Source: Bifidobacterium actinocoloniiforme DSM 22766
Lineage (GTDB): Bacteria; Actinomycetota; Actinomycetes; Actinomycetales; Bifidobacteriaceae
NCBI RefSeq assembly: GCF_001263395.1
Contig: NZ_CP011786.1
Span: 1,302,001-1,366,000, forward strand
DNA length: 64,000 nt
Direction of reading: 5' to 3'
Position 1 is the stretch's first letter; the number at the start of each line of letters is the position of its first letter. Below are positions 36,191 to 46,177 of the stretch, piece by piece. The position numbers and the translations under genes are program-made. The notes under the pieces are model-generated. The model did no database searches, had not been told where the DNA came from, and saw nothing but the letters and a program-made list of their open reading frames with translations.

Positions 36191-37537
36191 TTAGACCACC
36201 AGGCTCAGCAAGAGGGTCATGCAGAGGGCCACCACGGAGGTTATGGTGGTGCCAACTGTCAGGGTCTTATAGGCCTGTGGGACACTGATTTGCAGATACT
36301 CCTTGACCATCCAAAAGAGTGAATCAGTGACATGGGTAAGGCCTATGGCACCCGCACCGATGGCCAAGGCCAAAATTGCTGGAGAAAGATTGGGATTGGC
36401 TGAAAGCATCGGAAGCACGATTCCGGCGGCGCTAATCATGGCAACCGTGGCGGAACCTACCGCGAAGTGTAGGATGAGAGCAATCAGCCAAGCTAGGATT
36501 ACCGGGCTTACAGGTAGGTGAGCGAAAGCCTTTGCCAGTCCTGGAGCCACACCCGAAGCAGTCAGTACTGCGTTGAATGCCCCTCCAGCACCTATAATCA
36601 AGAGAATGCCACCGATAGGTCCGAAGGAGCCGTCGGTGATCTCCTGGAGCTTCTCAATACCAAACCCTCGGTTCAGCCCCAATGAGAAGTACGCAAAGAG
36701 CAGTGCAATTGTGAGGGCAGAGATCGGATTGCCAATAACATTAATCCATTGCATTGCCAAAGTATCAGCTGGAATCAGCCGCTCACAGATGGTGCGGGTG
36801 ACCATGATCAGGAGGGGTAGAAGGATGGTAAGCAAGGTGATACCGAACCCAGGAAGATCCTTCTCATCCTTTTCTACGAAATTACCCAAGCCCCCTTCGG
36901 TGATCTCCTGAAGAGACGAGTCATGTGCAGGTATAGCAAAATGAGCAAAGAGCACACCTCCCACGAGTACGGAGGGGATTGCCACACAAAGCCCCAAAAG
37001 GATAACCATACCGATATCGGCATGCAAGGTCCCGGCAATGGCGGTAGCCGCGGGATGTGGCGGCAGGATGCAGTGAACAACCATTAGAGAGGTGGCGAGG
37101 GGTATTCCTACTTTCAACCGGGATATTCCGGCCTCCTTTGCGACCACAAAGACCAAAGGAACCAAGAGTACGAACCCTACCTCCACAAAGACAGGGATAC
37201 CACAAATCAGACCCAATAAAGCCATGATAATGGTGGCACGTTGTTTGCCGAAAGCCTTGAGCATTGAGTGAGCCAAGCGCTGCGCCCCGCCAGAAACCTC
37301 CAGCAACTTGCCGAGGACGGCCCCAAAACCGATAATCAGGGTCAGAAAGCCCAAGGTATCGCCAACACCTTTCTCAAGGATATCGCTTATTTTCCCCAAA
37401 GGAACCCGCGTAACAAAAGCGACTAAGAATGCCGCAAGCAGTAAGGCAAGCGAAGGATGCATCTTTACCTTAACAATGAGCAGCACAATGACGGCTATGG
37501 CGATCAGGAGGACCACCAGAAGAGGACCGGTACCCAC
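36191..37537 (-). CDS. GntP-family permease, probable D-serine transporter
   Basis: A 448-residue, 12-13-helix gluconate:proton symporter family protein. LGFLTLIIGFGAVLGKLLEV, LICGIPVFVEVGFVLLVPL and VHCILPPHPAATAIAG are the family signatures, close to DsdX and GntP. The GTG start at 37537 follows AAAGGAG at ideal spacing; longer in-frame starts lack one. Being first in the operon with dsdA suggests D-serine uptake; gluconate is the main alternative given the family. An inverted repeat lies just upstream. Confidence 0.82.
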   Translation of the reverse strand: MGTGPLLVVLLIAIAVIVLLIVKVKMHPSLALLLAAFLVAFVTRVPLGKISDILEKGVGDTLGFLTLIIGFGAVLGKLLEVSGGAQRLAHSMLKAFGKQRATIIMALLGLICGIPVFVEVGFVLLVPLVFVVAKEAGISRLKVGIPLATSLMVVHCILPPHPAATAIAGTLHADIGMVILLGLCVAIPSVLVGGVLFAHFAIPAHDSSLQEITEGGLGNFVEKDEKDLPGFGITLLTILLPLLIMVTRTICERLIPADTLAMQWINVIGNPISALTIALLFAYFSLGLNRGFGIEKLQEITDGSFGPIGGILLIIGAGGAFNAVLTASGVAPGLAKAFAHLPVSPVILAWLIALILHFAVGSATVAMISAAGIVLPMLSANPNLSPAILALAIGAGAIGLTHVTDSLFWMVKEYLQISVPQAYKTLTVGTTITSVVALCMTLLLSLVV

Positions 37538-37550
37538 GTCAACTCCTTTG

Positions 37551-37589
37551 TTTACTGAACTCAGTGGTAATAGTATTTTACCACAGTAA
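37551..37589. promoter_or_regulatory. Inverted repeats upstream of the D-serine operon
   Basis: GTGGTAA (37563-37569) and TTACCAC (37577-37583) are a perfect inverted repeat with a seven-base spacer. Outside it TTTACTG (37551-37557) and CAGTAAA (37583-37589) are also complementary. The site lies 14-52 bases before the GTG start, as expected for an operator. The YheO-type regulator is the obvious candidate ligand-responsive protein, unproven. Confidence 0.55.
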
Positions 37590-37686
37590 ATAATTTTTGC
37601 CAATATAAGTATGGGTACGACTCTTCAGAGTACAGCGCTTCCACCACTTAAACGGAAATAGATAATCCGGGTCACACAATAAAAAA

Positions 37687-37713
37687 GGGCCACCGTCACT
37701 TGGACGGTGGCCC
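37687..37713 (-). terminator. Intrinsic terminator left from ilvC
   Basis: GGGCCACCGTC (37687-37697) pairs with GACGGTGGCCC (37703-37713). On the minus strand it is followed by six T. It is 30 bases past the ilvC relic stop and is intact. Confidence 0.85.
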
Positions 37714-37742
37714 TATAGATTACAGACTTAGGAACTTATAGG

Positions 37743-38472
<730 letters not shown>

Positions 38473-38569
38473 TTACCCAATAAGATAGTGCTTCCAAATC
38501 ACCCATATAAATCGAGTGGAGAAGGAGAGCCGGTAAGGCGAAATCGTAGATCCGATGGACTTTTAGCAG

Positions 38570-39310
38570 CTATTTCAACCTGCTTCTTGTAATAGGAATG
38601 AACCTCAATCAGGGTTTCCAGACCGCGCTTCCCAGCCTCCTGCTTGCTGGCTCAAATCAGTTCGAAGGTCTTTGGAGTCATGAAACAGTTGGTGCCGGCT
38701 TGTTTGGCTCCATAACCGACAGCATCTAGCCGGATGTACCGTACACGACTTTCTGCCAGCCTGTCGAGAATCAACATGATATAACCCCACCCCTGCTCAG
38801 TCCCGGTATCAATGTCGACCCGCTGGGGGGTGGAAATGGTCCAGACCAATCTCGTTTTTCCTGCCCAGTCGTACTGGGTAAAGGGCAAACCTGGACAAGG
38901 GCGGTAAATACCCGTCAAATCTTCTTCCGAAGCACCTTCTGAAAAGACAGAAGACATGGTTAGGAACATATTGTGGTAAAGGCTCACCTCGCCTTGGCGC
39001 ATGACATCCTGGAATTCTCTGGATTCCCATGACATGTTGTTGACAATGGTGTCCACCATGATCCCATGGGTACGGCTCAGCTCCCTAATGTCCTCCCAGG
39101 AGCCCAGACGCGAATCCACCTTGGTGTGATCGGTTGGATCGAAACCGGGATCCGCGCCATCGTACGGGGCGAAAAAGGCAATATGTGAATGCCACAATAA
39201 ACACCATCGAACCTGGTTCGCAGCATTTCAGCCAAGGAAGCAGAGTACCGTCTCCGAAACGGTCCGCATAGGCGATGGGCTGACCCTGTTATCCGCAATT
39301 TCTCCTTACA
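38570..39310 (-). pseudogene. GH13 sucrose phosphorylase-like gene, fragmentary
   Basis: Parts of a GH13 (subfamily 18, sucrose or glucosylglycerate phosphorylase-like) enzyme: FAPYDGADPGFDPTDHTKVD, LGSWEDIRELSRTHGIMVD, GKTRLVWTISTPQRVDID and the catalytic-Asp region VRYIRLDAVGYGAKQAGTN. After FELI a TGA interrupts, then the frame continues KRGLETLIEVHSYYKKQVEI before homology ends. At the 5' side MLRTRFDGVYCGIHILPF is in a different frame. At least two lesions plus loss of both ends; non-functional. About 220 of some 480-500 residues remain. Confidence 0.8.
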
Positions 39311-39399
39311 ACGCCTACAGGCCCACTCGGAGCATTTTACCAAACCGATTTTACAAGCATCCGACAAACCAAGGACACTGGACGACACTGACGAATTCG

Positions 39400-39492
39400 T
39401 CAGTCCATCAGGGAGTGAATCTGAACGATCTGGTCGCGGCCGGGGCCCAAGCCGATGGCCGAAATGCGGCAGCCAGAGATGTCCTCCAAAGT
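39400..39492 (-). pseudogene. 3'-end fragment of a second purA
   Basis: The minus strand reads [29 protein letters not shown] and stop. It aligns with the last residues of the intact PurA at 40871 ([29 protein letters not shown]). The two differ at about a third of positions, so this is not a recent local duplicate but a tail from a divergent purA, joined directly to the lysine-permease tail. Confidence 0.75.
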
Positions 39493-39640
39493 GGCGATTG
39501 GCGCGAAATCGCGATGACCTACTTCAGCGTTATCTTAGTGCTCGCCCCGTATTTGGGATACAAAATCAGCCACCACACTAAGATCGTGCCCCCTGGATGA
39601 CATCGACCTGGAACCGAAATCAGTGGCCGTCAGCGACTGA
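39493..39640 (+). pseudogene. 3'-end fragment of a third LysP-like permease
   Basis: DWREIAMTYFSVILVLAPYL, GYKISHHTKIV matches the last helix and tail of the permeases at 30941 and 32424 (for example MAMTYFSVVLVLVLYLGYKF). An extra C near 39591 shifts the frame to a premature TGA. Without it the reading continues as PLDDIDLEPKSVAVSD to a stop at 39640. Confidence 0.8.
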
Positions 39641-40814
39641 GCAGGCTTTGAATCGAGCCCTTCCAACGGGTGGATTCACCAGGCTTGAGCGTCATCGGGA
39701 CCAGCTCGGACTGGGCGGATAGGCCGCCCGGGGCGCCCGAGCCAACGCGAGCGGACCGCGCGGCGTGCTTGGTCCTCGACCTTGCACCAGCCGCGCGCGG
39801 GCTACCGCCCTGAGGCAAAGGGACCTGGCCGTCTCGCCCAGGGATGAGCTGCACGAGGCGCCGGGCCAAGGCGGAGGCCACGCCGTCGAAGTCCTGGAGG
39901 ACGCTGGTCAGCTTGACGCCAGCCAGGTCGGAGACGTAAGTGCCGTCGTAGGCGACGATTTGCAAGTCACCGGGAATCGGACGACCCCGGCGGATGGCCT
40001 CTTGGGCGCAGAAGGCGGCCGCCAGGTCAGGAGCGACGATGGCATCCAAGTCGGGGCAGCGCTCGAAGGCCAGATAGGCTGCGTTGCGGAACTCCTCCAT
40101 CCGCGCGACTGACTCAATCTCGATGTAGTCGTAGCGCACGCCCGCCGCCCGCAGGCTGCGCTCAAAGGCCAGGTGATAGCGGACGGGCGGGAAGGTGGAT
40201 TGACCGGCAATCGTGACGGACCCCAGGGGCACCGAATCGACGCCCGCAGCCGTTTGGTAGTGGATGCGGGGGCCTCCGATCTCGACCACGCGCCGGGCTC
40301 CGGTCTTGATAAACAGGGCTGCCGCCAACTGGCCACCCTGGCTGTGGTCAGAGCCCACCGAGGGAATCGAGGAGCCCAAGTAGCGGTCGAAGGCCACAAT
40401 CGGCCGGTCGATCGAGGACCAGTAGTCGGCCGGATAGACCGTGTGGGCGCCCATGATGATGCCATCCATAGCCCGCCGCCTCAGCATGTCCACATACTGG
40501 CTGACGTCTTGATCCACGTCTGCGGTGGAGCACAAGGCCGTGCGCAGACCCTGCTCGTAGAGGGCTCGCTGCAGGCTGGCGGTCAGCGTGGCGAAAAATG
40601 GGTGGCGTATGGTCGGAACGATGACGCCGACCAGGTTGGTCCGGTTGCGTGAGAGGTTGCGGGCCAACTCGTTGGGCACGTAATCAAGCTGGTCCATGGC
40701 CGCCTGGACGCGGTCGGCCATGGCCTGGGAGACGTAACCATTGCCATTGACGACCAGGGAGACCGTGCTGGTGGAGACGCCCGCCTTCCTGGCCACATCG
40801 CGCATACCTACCAT
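39630..40814 (-). CDS. LacI-family transcriptional regulator
   Basis: A 394-residue LacI/GalR repressor. The N-terminal helix-turn-helix is MRDVARKAGVSTSTVSLVVN and the hinge helix is LDYVPNELARNLSRNRTN. The periplasmic-binding-protein-like effector domain follows (LVGVIVPTIRHPFFATL, VAFDRYLGSSIPSVGSD). A low-complexity Gly/Pro/Ser/Arg-rich stretch follows about residue 320, and the C-terminus is longer than usual. The ATG at 40814 has GGGAGG seven bases upstream. A perfect 20-base palindrome with a central CG lies 27 bases before the gene, so autoregulation is likely. Effector sugar not identifiable. Confidence 0.88.
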   Translation of the reverse strand: MVGMRDVARKAGVSTSTVSLVVNGNGYVSQAMADRVQAAMDQLDYVPNELARNLSRNRTNLVGVIVPTIRHPFFATLTASLQRALYEQGLRTALCSTADVDQDVSQYVDMLRRRAMDGIIMGAHTVYPADYWSSIDRPIVAFDRYLGSSIPSVGSDHSQGGQLAAALFIKTGARRVVEIGGPRIHYQTAAGVDSVPLGSVTIAGQSTFPPVRYHLAFERSLRAAGVRYDYIEIESVARMEEFRNAAYLAFERCPDLDAIVAPDLAAAFCAQEAIRRGRPIPGDLQIVAYDGTYVSDLAGVKLTSVLQDFDGVASALARRLVQLIPGRDGQVPLPQGGSPRAAGARSRTKHAARSARVGSGAPGGLSAQSELVPMTLKPGESTRWKGSIQSLLSR

Positions 40815-40840
40815 TTGAGAGCCTCCCGTCGAATCAACGG

Positions 40841-40860
40841 GGTATCGAACGTTCGATACC
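40841..40860. promoter_or_regulatory. Perfect 20-base palindromic LacI-type operator
   Basis: GGTATCGAACGTTCGATACC is its own reverse complement, centred on CG as in LacI-family operators. It lies in the 56 bases between the purA stop and the LacI gene start. Confidence 0.8.
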
Positions 40861-40870
40861 CTGCGGCCTC

Positions 40871-42187
40871 TCAGTCTACCAGAGAGCGCAGGGAGACGAT
40901 CTGCCCACGACCAGCGCCGGAACCAATGGCGGAAATCCTGCAACCGGAGAGGTCCTCCAGCCGATGGACATAATCCTTGGCCTTGGCTGGGAACTCGTCG
41001 AAGGAGCGAGCGCCCTGGATGTCCTCGGACCAGCCGGGGAACTCCTGGTAGACGGGCTTGGCGGAGGTGAACTCAGCCTGATCGGTGGGCATGTGATCCA
41101 CCCGGGCGGTCGAGCCGTCGGCCATCGTCACGTCGTAGGCCACGCAAACCGGGATGGACTCCAGACCGGTCAGCACGTCGAGCTTGGTGAGCACGATGTC
41201 GGTCAAACCATTCACCTGGGTGGCGTAGCGGGAAACCAGCGCGTCGAACCAGCCGCAGCGGCGGGGCCGGCCGGTGGTGACGCCGAACTCATGGCCGTGC
41301 TTGCGTAGCCATTCGCCGGATTCATTTTCCAGCTCCGTGGGGAAGGGGCCTTGGCCCACACGCGTCACGTAAGCCTTGGCCACGCCGATGACCCGGTCGA
41401 TCTTGGCGGGGCCCACGCCGGTGCCGGTGCAGGCGCCGCCGGACGTGCAGTTGGAGGAGGTGACGAAGGGGTAAGTGCCGTGGTCCACGTCGAGCATGGT
41501 GGCCTGGCCGCCCTCGAAGAGGACGGACTTGCCCGCATCCAAGGCCTCGTTCAACAGCAGGGAAGTGTTGGCCACGTAAGGCTTGAGCCGTTCAGCGGCC
41601 TTCAGGAGCTCATCGACGGTCTGGTCGATGTCTACCGGCGGCAAATCATAGATCTTCTCCAGCATCAGGTTCTTCTGGTGAAGGGAGGCTTCCACCTTGT
41701 TTCGCAAGTGGGCGGCATTAAAGAGGTCATGGACCCGGATACCTACACGGTTGACCTTGTCCACGTACGCGGGACCGATGCCCCGACCGGTGGTGCCGAT
41801 TTTGTGGGAGCCCAGGAAACGCTCCGACACCTTGTCGAGCCGACGGTGGAAGGGGGCGATGATGTGCGCCGCCTCGGAAATCTTAAGCTTGGAGCAGTCC
41901 ACGCCGCGCGCCTGGAGGCCGTCGATCTCGGACAGGAGGGCTTCGGGGTCGATGACCACGCCGTTGCCGATCACCGGGGTCAGCCGGGGGTGGATGATGC
42001 CTGAGGGCAGGAGGTGGAGGGCGTAGGTCTGGTCACCCACGACCACGGTGTGCCCGGCGTTGTTGCCCCCGTTGAAGCGGGCCACGTAATCCATCCTGCT
42101 ACCAATCAAGTCGGTGGCTTTGCCTTTGCCTTCATCCCCCCATTGGGCTCCGACAATCACGATTCCCGGCATGAAATCCTCCTCCAC
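40871..42187 (-). CDS. purA: Adenylosuccinate synthetase
   Basis: A 438-residue (GTG- or ATG-started) enzyme that joins IMP and aspartate with GTP to form adenylosuccinate in AMP synthesis. The start [20 protein letters not shown] at residue 6 onward (GDEGKGK phosphate loop) is diagnostic. [25 protein letters not shown] and [12 protein letters not shown] are further active-site signatures. The most likely start is the ATG five codons in (MPGIVIVG, 42172), as the family normally begins there. Length is typical. The purA-fba order is common in bifidobacteria. Confidence 0.96.
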   Translation of the reverse strand: MEEDFMPGIVIVGAQWGDEGKGKATDLIGSRMDYVARFNGGNNAGHTVVVGDQTYALHLLPSGIIHPRLTPVIGNGVVIDPEALLSEIDGLQARGVDCSKLKISEAAHIIAPFHRRLDKVSERFLGSHKIGTTGRGIGPAYVDKVNRVGIRVHDLFNAAHLRNKVEASLHQKNLMLEKIYDLPPVDIDQTVDELLKAAERLKPYVANTSLLLNEALDAGKSVLFEGGQATMLDVDHGTYPFVTSSNCTSGGACTGTGVGPAKIDRVIGVAKAYVTRVGQGPFPTELENESGEWLRKHGHEFGVTTGRPRRCGWFDALVSRYATQVNGLTDIVLTKLDVLTGLESIPVCVAYDVTMADGSTARVDHMPTDQAEFTSAKPVYQEFPGWSEDIQGARSFDEFPAKAKDYVHRLEDLSGCRISAIGSGAGRGQIVSLRSLVD

Positions 42188-42292
42188 GTCAGACGATCTT
42201 CCGCGCCTCGCGCCGAATCGACCGCCAGCAGCAGCCTACTCCGGAGCGTGGAGCAAGGAGCCCCGCCGCCAGGCTCGGACGCCCGGCTTGGT

Positions 42293-43366
42293 TTACTTCA
42301 GGGCCCGACCCGCTGAGCCTAGCTGCTGGCAAGCCTGGACCACGCGGGCGGCCATCGAGTCCTCAGCCCGCCGACCCCAAGCGCGCGGGTCGTACTCGCT
42401 CTTGGCGCCCACCTCGCCGTCCACTTTGAGGACCTTGTCGTAGTTGGTGAACACATGGTCGGCCACACCGCGAGTGAAAGCGTACTGGGTGTCGGTATCC
42501 ACATTCATCTTGACGATCCCGTGGGTCACCGCTTGGGCGATTTCCTCGGGACGCGAACCTGACCCGCCGTGGAAGACCAGCAGGAAGGGCTTGCTGTCCG
42601 GGGCCTCGGCCGCCGCGCGCGCCGTCCGCTCCGGCAGACCGCCCTGAGCGGCCGCCTCAGCCGTTGCGCTTTGGATGCGGCCCAGGAGCTCCGGGCGCAG
42701 CTTGACCACGCCGGGCTTGTACGCGCCGTGGACGTTGCCGAAGGTGAAGGCCGCCATGTAGCGCCCCTCCTCCCCTAAGCCCAAGGCCTGAGCCACCTTG
42801 ATGCCGTCGGAGGGACTGGAGTAGAGCCGCTCGTCCATCTCGGCCGACTGCCCATCCTCCTCGCCGCCGACCGCCCCGACCTCGATCTCCAGGATGGTAT
42901 GGGCCGCCTGGGATTCGCTCAGGAGCTCGCGGGCTATGCGCAGGTTCTCCTCTAGCGGCAGGGTGGAGCCATCCCACATGTGCGAAAGGAAGAGGGGCTC
43001 CTCGCCGCGCGCCACCTGCTCACGCTCGTAGGCCAGAAGGGGGCGGACCCACCCGTCCAGGTACTGGGGGGCGCAATGGTCGGTGTGGAGGGCGAGCGTG
43101 ACGCCCTTATACCCGGAGATGACCTCGGAGGCGAAACGGGCGAAAGCGATGGAACCGACCACTCGATCGTGGAGCCGCTGGCCGGACAGGTAGTCCGCGC
43201 CGCCTACAGAAATCTGGATGATCCCGTCGGATTCAGCTTGCGCGAAGCCTTGGATGGCCGCGTTCAAGGTCTGGGTGGAGGTCACATTGATGGCCGGGTA
43301 AGCGTAACCGCCGCGCCTGGCCGAGTCCAGCATGAGCGCGTACCGCTCGGGTGTCGCTAAAGTCAT
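42293..43366 (-). CDS. fba: Class II fructose-bisphosphate aldolase
   Basis: A 357-residue zinc-dependent aldolase that splits fructose 1,6-bisphosphate to dihydroxyacetone phosphate and glyceraldehyde 3-phosphate (also used for gluconeogenesis, since bifidobacteria degrade hexoses by the bifid shunt). ALHTDHCAPQYLDGW holds the Asp and a Zn-binding His pair, LEIEVGAVGGEEDG the glutamate region, and LVFHGGSGSRPEEIAQAV and VKMNVDTDTQYAFTRGV the phosphate and sugar sites. The ATG at 43366 begins MTLATPERYALML as in relatives; the longer frame upstream is non-coding. A long leader with two hairpins precedes it. Confidence 0.94.
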   Translation of the reverse strand: MTLATPERYALMLDSARRGGYAYPAINVTSTQTLNAAIQGFAQAESDGIIQISVGGADYLSGQRLHDRVVGSIAFARFASEVISGYKGVTLALHTDHCAPQYLDGWVRPLLAYEREQVARGEEPLFLSHMWDGSTLPLEENLRIARELLSESQAAHTILEIEVGAVGGEEDGQSAEMDERLYSSPSDGIKVAQALGLGEEGRYMAAFTFGNVHGAYKPGVVKLRPELLGRIQSATAEAAAQGGLPERTARAAAEAPDSKPFLLVFHGGSGSRPEEIAQAVTHGIVKMNVDTDTQYAFTRGVADHVFTNYDKVLKVDGEVGAKSEYDPRAWGRRAEDSMAARVVQACQQLGSAGRALK

Positions 43367-44001
43367 GCTTTCATTATCGCCACTGCCACCGATAATGTGG
43401 GGTCCGGGCCACGCGGCGCCCACTTCGGCGGAAGGGGACGCCGGAGGCAGGGGCGCAAGCCTTCGCAATGGTGCGGAATATAGAAAGCCCGGCGGATGGG
43501 GGCCGCCGGGCCAAGAAAGAAGAGAAAAGGAACTTCTACCACCAGTGACCGCCAGACCAAACCACCTCGGTAATCACCCCGTCAGCTATATTCCGCCAAC
43601 AATTCTTAGTTAAGCATCACTTTCTCGGCAAACTTTTAGAGTTTTCTGGGAATTCAATGTGAGCTATGTGAATATTTTGTAACGGTTTTTCTTTTTCGTT
43701 CACACACCCACTCGCCACAATCCCGCTTCCCAGGCAGAGGAAAGAGAGACCCGGCGGGAGAAGAGAGACCGCCGGGCAGAGAAGAGAGAGATTCAACTTA
43801 ACGAGACTTCCACAACTCGGCCGGCATAGCGCACCTCGTGCCGACAGGGACAGTACAACACCTTTATCTTGGAAAGAGGCAGGATTCCCCTGGGAATACT
43901 CTGAGAAACAACCAGCGGCAGGGCGGGAGGCCAGGCTCTTGGGGCCAGGCAGTAGACTGGAGCCAGAACGCCTGGTGACAGCCGATAATAAGGAGAATGC
44001 G
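43367..44001. other. Non-coding region between divergent fba and dcd, with two GC hairpins
   Basis: About 630 bases without a supportable gene. GCCCGGCGG/CCGCCGGGC (43487-43495, 43503-43511) and CCCGGCGG/CCGCCGGG (43750-43757, 43769-43776) form two similar hairpins, each embedded in purine-rich sequence (AAGAAGAGAAAAGG, AGAAGAGAGAG). On the minus strand, toward fba, the first is followed by TTTCTATATT, as in a terminator. The middle is AT-rich. It may hold an fba leader or a small RNA. Confidence 0.5.
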
Positions 44002-44583
44002 ATGCTGCTCAGCGACCATGACATAGAGGCGGCCCGCGAGGCAGGGCACATGTCCCTGGACCCGTGGACGCCCGAAATGGTGCAGCCTGCCAGCGTGGAC
44101 GTGCGCCTGGATAAGTTCTTCCGCCTGTTCAACAACCACGAGTACACCTACGTGGACCCTGCCGAGGACCAAGGCGACCTAACCGAGCAATTCGAGGTGC
44201 CGAACGGGGAGCCCTGGATCCTCCACCCCGGCGAGTTCGTGCTCGGCTCCACCTGGGAGTACGTCAAGCTGGACGGGACAATCGCCGCCCGGCTTGAGGG
44301 CAAGAGCTCCCTGGGGCGGCTGGGCATCCTGACCCACTCGACCGCCGGCTTCATCGACCCCGGCTTCGAAGGCCACATCACCCTGGAGCTCTCGAACGTC
44401 AGCACCCTGCCGGTCAAGCTATGGCCCGGCATGAAAATCGGCCAGATGTGCTTCTTCCAGATGAGCTCCCCGGCGGCTCACCCTTACGGGTCCAAGGGCA
44501 CCGGCTCCCACTACCAGGGCCAGCGCGGCCCCACCCCCTCGCGCTCCTACATCAACTTCTACCGTGCGGACGTCTCCGACTGA
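44002..44583 (+). CDS. dcd: dCTP deaminase (possibly dUMP-forming)
   Basis: A 193-residue trimeric nucleotide deaminase that makes dUTP, or dUMP directly, from dCTP for thymidylate synthesis. [20 protein letters not shown] starts the protein. [20 protein letters not shown] and [20 protein letters not shown] are the family core, with the catalytic Glu in [14 protein letters not shown]. Many actinobacterial enzymes are bifunctional; the sequence here cannot settle that. AAGGAG precedes the ATG at good spacing. It faces away from fba. Confidence 0.94.
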   Translation: MLLSDHDIEAAREAGHMSLDPWTPEMVQPASVDVRLDKFFRLFNNHEYTYVDPAEDQGDLTEQFEVPNGEPWILHPGEFVLGSTWEYVKLDGTIAARLEGKSSLGRLGILTHSTAGFIDPGFEGHITLELSNVSTLPVKLWPGMKIGQMCFFQMSSPAAHPYGSKGTGSHYQGQRGPTPSRSYINFYRADVSD

Positions 44584-44619
44584 CCGGACCGCGGCAATTA
44601 TCGAAACGACGAAACACAG

Positions 44620-45939
44620 CTAGTTGACGGTGAAGCCTTGCTGGCGCCCGTAATCGGATAAGTCTTGGCCCCATTGAATTAAGGCTTGGTTCAATGTGCA
44701 CTTGCCCAGATACGCCTTGCCTACTGAATTAGCGGCAATTTGGGATCCGTAGACCATGTAGGGCAGGTGGGTCCAGCCAGAACTGATTTGGGCCGCAGCG
44801 TCAGAGATGATCTGCCCGGTGCGCTGACCTCCGAAGTATGGGTCAGTCTTGTCTCGGAATTCCGCGCCGTTCAACACTGTGGCGAGCGGCGGAATACCAT
44901 CCTGATTCAAGTTAACCTGGACACCACCCTCGTGCGCAAACCACCGGGCGAAATCGTATGCAGCGTCGACCTTGCGCCGGTCAGCAGCGGCAGGGAGAAC
45001 CAAAGCTCCTCCGCCGTTCTCCGCATTGGCGATAGGCTGGGCTTCATATTGGGGAATCGGCGCTATCCGCCAGTGACCCTCCCCTGCTTTGACGTTCTTC
45101 TTAAGAGACGTGGCCAGCCAAGCTCCGGTAAGTACCGTGGCGATCCGACCATCGTCCAGAGCCTTGTACCATGACTCGTCCCACATCTTGATTTTAGTGT
45201 CCACCAGCCTCTGGTCTAACAACGGTTGCCACATACCAGTGAACCGCCGGGCCCCCTGGTCGGAGAAGCCTATGCTTAGATGAGTCCCATCGACTTTAAA
45301 TGGACGGGAGCCCGCCTGCCACAGCATAGAGGTTAGGAAATTGGCGTCACCGGAGTCTGAAGTAATATGAACACCCGCGTCCAAGTCAGCCAGCTTTCGC
45401 GCTGCTTGAGCGTACGCCTGCCAGGTAGCTGGAGGCTGATTCACGCCCGCACGAGTCAGCAGGTCACTGTTATAGAACATGACCATGGGGCCCGCGGAAA
45501 TCGGCAGACCGTAATGCTTGCCCTGGTAGCTGACATTAGCCAAGGAAGAAAGAGTGAAATCGTCGGAAATCGAATCGAATCCATGCTCATCTACCGAATG
45601 CAGCTGACTTGATACCGCGTACTGTTGGACCGCGTTGTAATCCATGTAAACCAAGTCGGGCACGCCTTTACCAGCAGCGATGGCATTGGTCAACTGCATA
45701 TATTCCTTCTCATTAGAACCCACGTTGACCGCTTTGACACGCACTCCGGGATGAGTCTTTGAATACGCCCGAGTGAAATCGTCAATCGTGGACTGCCAGG
45801 TCCACAGCGTAATCTCAACCGCACCGTCCGCTGGGCCGGACGAGCCACATCCCGCCGCTGCAAGCGCGAACACTATGACCAGCACCGCAGCCATTGCTTT
45901 TGCTATCCCGCCGAATCGGGACCGACACCATCGATACAT
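44620..45939 (-). CDS. Sugar ABC transporter solute-binding lipoprotein
   Basis: A 439-residue family 1 extracellular sugar-binding protein. A signal peptide with lipobox AAAGC (VFALAAAGCGSSGP) gives lipid anchoring. The mature protein shows VEITLWTWQSTIDDFTRAYS, GVPDLVYMDYNAVQQYAV and YGLPISAGPMVMFYNSDLL as in the MalE-like group and resembles the two binding proteins at the right end of the window. The ATG at 45939 has AGGAGG four bases away. It is divergent from the GH2 gene, so it probably captures that locus's glycoside. No permease or ATPase gene is adjacent; MsiK may energise it. Confidence 0.88.
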   Translation of the reverse strand: MYRWCRSRFGGIAKAMAAVLVIVFALAAAGCGSSGPADGAVEITLWTWQSTIDDFTRAYSKTHPGVRVKAVNVGSNEKEYMQLTNAIAAGKGVPDLVYMDYNAVQQYAVSSQLHSVDEHGFDSISDDFTLSSLANVSYQGKHYGLPISAGPMVMFYNSDLLTRAGVNQPPATWQAYAQAARKLADLDAGVHITSDSGDANFLTSMLWQAGSRPFKVDGTHLSIGFSDQGARRFTGMWQPLLDQRLVDTKIKMWDESWYKALDDGRIATVLTGAWLATSLKKNVKAGEGHWRIAPIPQYEAQPIANAENGGGALVLPAAADRRKVDAAYDFARWFAHEGGVQVNLNQDGIPPLATVLNGAEFRDKTDPYFGGQRTGQIISDAAAQISSGWTHLPYMVYGSQIAANSVGKAYLGKCTLNQALIQWGQDLSDYGRQQGFTVN

Positions 45940-46177
45940 GCATCCTCCTGACATCACTGCGTGCCGCGCCCAACACTGCGGCGTGCTCCAGCAAGTACAC
46001 ATACTACCGATGTCAAACGCGCCCCGTCGAAGCGAAGTGCGCGCCTCTGCGCAAGCGTGGAATCCCGCCCATTCAGTCCGTTGCAAATGGCAAAAAATGG
46101 CAAAAAAACCCAGAGGTAGCCTACTGAGAGGCAACCCGGCAGACCGATCAGGGATATACGCAGGAAAGCGAGATGCG
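45940..46177. promoter_or_regulatory. Divergent promoter region between binding protein and GH2 genes
   Basis: About 240 bases separating two divergent starts; it must hold both promoters. I could not identify a clear operator for the LacI regulator encoded at 51860. Confidence 0.5.

Noticed and set aside
43617-44147. Minus-strand open frame of 176 codons
   Set aside because: Overlaps the start of dcd in antisense and the rest lies in low-complexity and AT-rich non-coding DNA; no ribosome-binding site or family resemblance.
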